Shown here: piece by piece, positions 59,767 through 64,000 of the stretch | Layout: each line of letters starts with the position of its first letter | How positions within the stretch are numbered: position 1 is the stretch's first letter | NCBI GenBank assembly: GCA_013420905.1 | Contig: JAAXNY010000016.1 | Span: forward strand, 930,001 to 994,000 | Reading direction: 5' to 3' | Length of the DNA: 64,000 nucleotides | Source: Collybia mongolica | Taxonomy: Eukaryota; Basidiomycota; Agaricomycetes; Agaricales; Clitocybaceae | Notes under the pieces: generated by a model | What the model saw: only the letters and a program-made list of their open reading frames with translations | Databases searched by the model: none | Told to the model about the DNA's origin: nothing | Made by a program: the position numbers and the translations under genes

Positions 59767-60498
59767 TCACTTAAACCCAACACTCACCCTAACCCCCTTC
59801 CTGGTCCTCTCATTCACAAACGCCACCTCCCCCACACACTCGCCATACTCATATGCATCCGATATCGTCCCCGCCGCCGCCCCTACCGTCGTCCGCGGCG
59901 CCCCAAACACCCCCGCCGTATCCGGCAAATCCGCACACTTATGCACGCCCGTATTCCACGGATAATACTCCACGTACCCCGCCTGCCCGCCCGTGATACC
60001 GCCCGTACCCTCAGGCAGCATGAACGAGCCCACGTGCACGCGGCGGTTCGTGTCCAGATCGACCACCGTCCCCTCCCACTTCGTGCCCCCGGTGTTGCGG
60101 AGCTCGATCGCGTACGGGTTGCCATACGGACCCGAGAAATCGACGGCGCAGCTCACGCCCGCGCCGCCGTCGGGGTTGCCGTCGGTGCAGTTAGAGTCGG
60201 TTGAGGTGCTCCCGGGGACGTAGCTGAAGAGCTTGGCATGGATGGCGGGCTTCCCGTCTGTGTCGGGACGCGGCTGGAGCCCCGTGTACCCGACGCCGGC
60301 GACGTTTTTGAAGTTGAAGGACTGGGCGAAGTAGTAGCCGGCTTCGTGCGGCGCGTCAGCAAGCAAGAACGGGAAGGTAATATCGGGGAGGCCGGTGGGG
60401 GGTACGCCGGTCATGTTCCAGTTTATGCCGATGAGGCCCATGGTTAGGGTGGGCAGGAGGGAGGCTGTGAGCGCGATGAGAAGCGGAGAGGTCTTCAT
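59767..60498 (-). CDS. Secreted single-exon protein, DUF3472-like
   Basis: 243 residues, no intron. Signal peptide MKTSPLLIALTASLLPTLTM. The mature part has HEAGYYFAQSFNFKNVAGVG, YTGLQPRPDTDGKP, a DSNCTDGNPDGGAGVSC cysteine pair, YGNPYAIELRNTGGTKWEGT, VHVGSFMLPEGTGGI, GYVEYYPWNTGVHKC and YEYGECVGEVAF, a beta-rich pattern I associate with DUF3472-type secreted proteins found in fungi and actinobacteria. Function is unknown, probably a carbohydrate- or surface-acting extracellular protein. It is markedly more GC-rich than its neighbours, strongly biased to C or G at third positions, and intronless in an intron-rich region. Transfer from bacteria or strong codon selection could explain this. Confidence 0.7.
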   Translation of the reverse strand: MKTSPLLIALTASLLPTLTMGLIGINWNMTGVPPTGLPDITFPFLLADAPHEAGYYFAQSFNFKNVAGVGYTGLQPRPDTDGKPAIHAKLFSYVPGSTSTDSNCTDGNPDGGAGVSCAVDFSGPYGNPYAIELRNTGGTKWEGTVVDLDTNRRVHVGSFMLPEGTGGITGGQAGYVEYYPWNTGVHKCADLPDTAGVFGAPRTTVGAAAGTISDAYEYGECVGEVAFVNERTRKGVRVSVGFK

Positions 60499-60568
60499 GT
60501 TGTTAGGAATGTTTGTGCTTGGTCGATGGTCACCTTGAAGTGATGAAGATTCGTACCGAATGGAGCCC

Positions 60569-60576
60569 TTTATATA
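60569..60576 (-). promoter_or_regulatory. TATA box of the DUF3472-like gene
   Basis: Minus strand reads CTATATAAAGG about 70 bases before the ATG at 60498, a normal distance for a strongly expressed fungal gene. Confidence 0.55.
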
Positions 60577-60658
60577 GAGTTGGGATGGCTACCATAGGTA
60601 ATGGCGATACTGGGGGGTGACACTAAGGATAGTGAGAATGGAGGGTGGCGATCGCCTG

Positions 60659-61625
60659 CTGGAAACGGGATTAGCACGGTTCAGCTAGGTCCAGTAAGCT
60701 GATGTTGTATCATAGAACTTGGTATTGTGCTATGGGTGTGGCGGCAGGGTCCATCGGCTTGGCCTGCTATCACAAAAGCAGTTTACGTCGAAAATCGCTA
60801 TGCAAAGCCCCCGACTTTGAATATACCTTGCTCACTTGCGACCGACTTTCCAACATTGGCCAACCCCATGATAGCTCTTTTGCGAATACAGGACAGTTTG
60901 GGGGCCACGTATTTCATGCTGATCCGAAAAACGAAACCTTTACTGATAGCGCGCCACCATGAACTGGAAAAGCCCAAGACGCAGAAAAGACGCAGGAATA
61001 TCGAACCACCCGACCAGGTATTGTGGGACGATGTCGGTATGGTATATGTACGACCTTCCCTGCAACGCGCCAGAGCATGTATCGAGGGACTCAATCCTGC
61101 ACGGAGGAGTCAGTGGCTCGGAAACGCCTCTGGAAACGGGATTAGCACGGTTCAGCTAGAGTAAGCCGACTGGCATCGTATCATAGAGTTTGGTGCTGTA
61201 CTTGAGATTTGGGACTCCTGTCCGTTAGCACAAGTATGACGAGTCAAGGGACTAGGATCAACCTAGCGTGATGCTGTGTGTATGTATGTGGGCATCGGCG
61301 GATTTCATCGGCTTGGAGGCCTACTACTTCAGTAGACGTGGTATTCGAAGATCGCCATGTCGTATGGAAAGTAAATGCTGAGGTAAGGCTCCTACACCCG
61401 GATTTGGACCTTGCGAGCGCCTCCTCACTTGATGGGCAAATTTATAGCGCCGGTCGACCTCATGACAGCTCTTTCTTCGGGTCCGATAAAGAAATCCACA
61501 GGCATTGACAGCGCAACCACCAAGTATCCTCCAACAAGCCTGATAAGCTCTGAAAAGGAATGGTACAGTAGTCAAGTGAAAACGTCGAACCGCCTGGACT
61601 AGGTATTGTGGGGAGATGTCAGTGA
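60659..61625. repeat. Diverged tandem duplication
   Basis: A perfect 29-bp word (CTGGAAACGGGATTAGCACG plus nine more bases) starts at 60659 and again at 61130. Downstream of each, matching landmarks follow in the same order: CATCGGCTTGG, a TGAATATACC/CACCCGGATTTGGACC segment, CTCACTTG, CATGA.AGCTCTTT, TCGAACC.CC, and AGGTATTGTGGGA or AGGTATTGTGGGG. Units are about 370-500 bp. Open frames (60727-61164) are not conserved between copies, so it is probably non-coding or a decayed gene. Confidence 0.65.
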
Positions 61626-62594
61626 AACACCGCCCCGTAACTCGGCTCTGTTGGTCTCCTGTGTTCATTCACCAACAAGGACTATCCCAGATTAGGTGGG
61701 TATGAAGACAGTAGACCCCAACAGAGATGAGCATCACCCAACCATAAGTAGACCTGTAGGGAGCCACATGGACGCGAATGCACAAACTCGACTAGTCCCA
61801 TAGACACTAACGTACTTTTGAAAGTTTAGCGTGATCTTAGATTGCGTTGTGCGCTGGTAGGCTTGTCTAGAAAGGCCTATGAACCGAGAAACCAAAGGAT
61901 ATACTCCCATGCCACGCACCGAGTAGAAACGGGGGCGATTTCTTCAGCACAGTTGTTAGAGGTTTGGACTTGGCGCAGGGGAGGCAGCGGAGTGCGGCCT
62001 ATCGTGGTTGTGGACCTAGTAAATTTCACGGGGGCATCACCACAATGAGTCGAAGGGTGTTACAGGAAGATCGAAACGCTCACCACTGTCACCCAATGTC
62101 GACTTTCCGCATATACATCACAGAAAGCTCTATGCTCCGTTTTCATCCAGTTCCCTCTACCATCACCGATTTTTCAGCCAATCTTATTTCGGTGTTTTGA
62201 GGACGTTTTCCTCGATATTCTACCACAGTCTTTTCTTAACTATACCGGAAAACGTTCCGCCATGGTCGACTATTGATCCACCATGTTGTGATTCGAAATT
62301 CTGAGTTTCTCGGTCAGCCACGTTGGCCTTCAGGGGCACGTTATTTCTCTGGCTGCATCAATAGGACGTTTGGTTGGTCGTCGTGGATCGGGAATGGGCT
62401 GCCATTGCAATCTTCAAAAGATTCCGCTTGTGATTTTGCAAACATTTCCTGCCCTGCAAAATATCTGGGCACCCGTTGAATTCCGTTCTCAGCGGAGTAT
62501 TGATCCGGATGTATCGGCAATAACCCGGCCCGACACATCCATGTTAACCAGGGCCAAGTTTGTGACTTTTCAACGCTCCTCCAGTTTTCCGCAA
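61626..62594. other. Intergenic and leader of the ligase gene
   Basis: No separate gene supported; contains the promoter of the ligase gene that starts at 62595. Confidence 0.35.
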
Positions 62595-64000
62595 ATGCCT
62601 CCCAGGATATACACCTCCCCCATCCCCGATGTCCCTATCGTCGAAACATCCATCTTCTCCCACCTCTTCTCGTCCCCATCTGAGGGTGTCACTGGTGGGT
62701 ACCCCAGCACGGCGCGTGCATTCGTAGATGCTGCGTCGGGAACAACGATCACACGCGGGCAGCTGAAGCATCTCGCGTTGACACTGGGCTTTGGACTGCG
62801 CGACCACCCGAACACCGGCGTGCGGCGCGGCGAGGTGGTGCTGATCTATTCGCAGAACTCGCTCAATTGGCCCGTCGCGCTCTTTGGCGCAGGCAAGTAC
62901 CCCAATTCTTCTTCCCGGTGTGGTTGATAACGAACGCGATTTTTCGGAGCAGTTGCGGCTGGGATGCGATGCACGCTGGCGAACAGCGCATATACCCCAA
63001 AGGAGCTGGCATACCAGTACACCGACAGCGGCGCACGGCTGGTCATGGCGAGTGAGGAGGGTTTAGGGAACGTCATGGAGATGTTTCGCGAATTGGGCGT
63101 AGGTAGGGCCGAGGCAGAGAGGAGGGTGATCGTGCTGGGAAGCAGCCTCGAATGGGCAGGCGGGCCTGCCGTTCCTAGGAAGACAGAAGCTACGGGGCTT
63201 CTGGGGATGGAAGATCTGCTGAAGCGAGGCGTTTTAAGTGAAGAAGAGAAGTTCGAGGGCGGACTGGCGCATGAGACGGTTTATTTATGCTATAGTTCCG
63301 GCACGACTGGGAAGCCCAAGGGTGTGGAGGTGTGTTATCGTCCTACATACTTAGTATATGCTGGGATATTATACCTGACGAGTCCTATAAGTCAACGCAT
63401 AAGAACATCACGTCGGTGCTGGAGATCGTGAAGACGACATTCCCCAAGCTGAACGCGGACCACGACAGTGTGCTCGGATTCTTGCCGTTCTATCACATCT
63501 ACGGTACGCCCTTCCGTCCTATCCCACCCACCCCATAGCAGACAACCTGCCTTAGGTGCCGTCAAGCTGCTCCACTTCCCGTTTGCTTGCGGATCAGCAG
63601 TGATCATCCAATCGCGGTTCGACCCAGAACAGTTCTGCGCGAGCATCGAGCGGTACAAAATAACCGTCGCGCTGATCGTGCCGCCGGTGCTGGTTGTACT
63701 TGCACGCCACCCTGGTAAGTCGCCCTCTCCCTCTCACACCCCAATAACACTCACTCAACGCATACAGCTGTAAAGAAATACAACATATCGTCACTGGGTA
63801 CCCTCTTCTCCGGGGCCGCCCCACTAGGTGCCGCGCTGGTTAAACAGGTGGGCCACTTCCGGCCGGCCCCTCACGCGTGCCCTGATCCCTCACCCCTTCA
63901 CAGGTCACAGAACGGTTGAAAGTAGACGGTCGGGCAACAGTCGACATTCTTCAAGGTATGTCTGGGTCCCTGCGGGCTACCACGTATGATATAATGACCA
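62595..64000 (+). CDS. 4-coumarate-CoA-ligase-like AMP-binding enzyme (5' part)
   Basis: Partial; runs past the window end. Exons 62595-62892, 62953-63329, 63392-63503, 63556-63714, 63768-63847 and 63904-63955 close in frame. Starts MPPRIYTSPIPDVPIVETSI. The AMP-binding loop is YSSGTTGKPKGVE, preceded by GEVVLIYSQNSLNWPVALFG and ANSAYTPKELAYQYTDSGA, and followed by FLPFYHIYG, VPPVLVVLARHP and TLFSGAAPLGAALVKQ. These are in the order of the ANL superfamily and look most like fungal 4CL-type acyl-CoA ligases, which activate carboxylic acids to acyl-CoA via an acyl-adenylate. The first intron starts GCAAGT, a GC-AG intron confirmed by the frame. A peroxisomal signal cannot be checked because the C-terminus is missing. 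Confidence 0.85.

Noticed and set aside
59883..60447. Long open frames on both strands over the GC-rich gene
   Set aside because: They are shadow frames caused by high GC; only the 243-codon frame has a signal peptide and a family pattern.

Overview
The window is nuclear DNA of a mushroom-forming basidiomycete (Agaricomycetes). The evidence is intron-rich genes with 45-80 bp introns, a Tsp2-type tetraspanin, a family of agaricomycete seven-transmembrane proteins, and a Plavaka-class DNA transposon. Gene models were read by eye from splice consensus and protein family patterns, so exon edges are proposals unless the evidence says the frames close.

Layout. (1) 1-5.3 kb is an AT-rich, CpG-poor repeat block: a tandem array of about 15 intron-like 65-69 bp units, a solo LTR, the 3' end of a dead LINE and a poly(A)-tailed retroposon with a 15-bp target duplication. 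(2) 6.4-11.8 kb has a broken small membrane-protein gene and, on the minus strand, an intron-rich mitochondrial 2-oxoadipate dehydrogenase E1 (DHKTD1 type). (3) 13.4-33.3 kb is a cluster of one seven-transmembrane family. There are two intact copies, one lacking exon 1, one frameshifted, one with a nonsense codon and one possible relic. A tetraspanin gene sits among them, and long gene-poor stretches separate them. (4) 34.0-38.1 kb has three uncharacterised genes (one disordered protein, two membrane proteins). (5) 38.3-44.2 kb is a full-size PDR-type ABC transporter. (6) 46.3-52.6 kb is a 6.3-kb Plavaka transposon with two divergent genes. Both genes are broken by stop codons and the transposase also carries a younger solo LTR. 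(7) 53.0-53.5 kb is a hAT-like MITE. (8) 54.0-64.0 kb holds a GH43-like secreted glycosidase, an O-methyltransferase, a small ORF split by a deleted hAT element, a GC-rich intronless secreted protein, a diverged local duplication and the 5' part of a 4-coumarate-CoA-ligase-like enzyme that runs off the end.

How the parts relate. The host genes look like ordinary accessory and metabolic genes (lysine/tryptophan degradation, drug efflux, plant-wall sugars, small-molecule methylation, acyl activation), with no obvious single pathway. The most instructive signal is the mobile DNA. Five insertions have target-site duplications readable in the sequence (three perfect at 5, 8 and 8 bp, one perfect at 15 bp, one 4/5). 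Old elements have almost no CpG while a young LTR of the same family keeps about 40, and several nonsense codons in the Plavaka genes can be explained by CGA to TGA change. I found no convincing tRNA, rRNA, CRISPR or viral genes.
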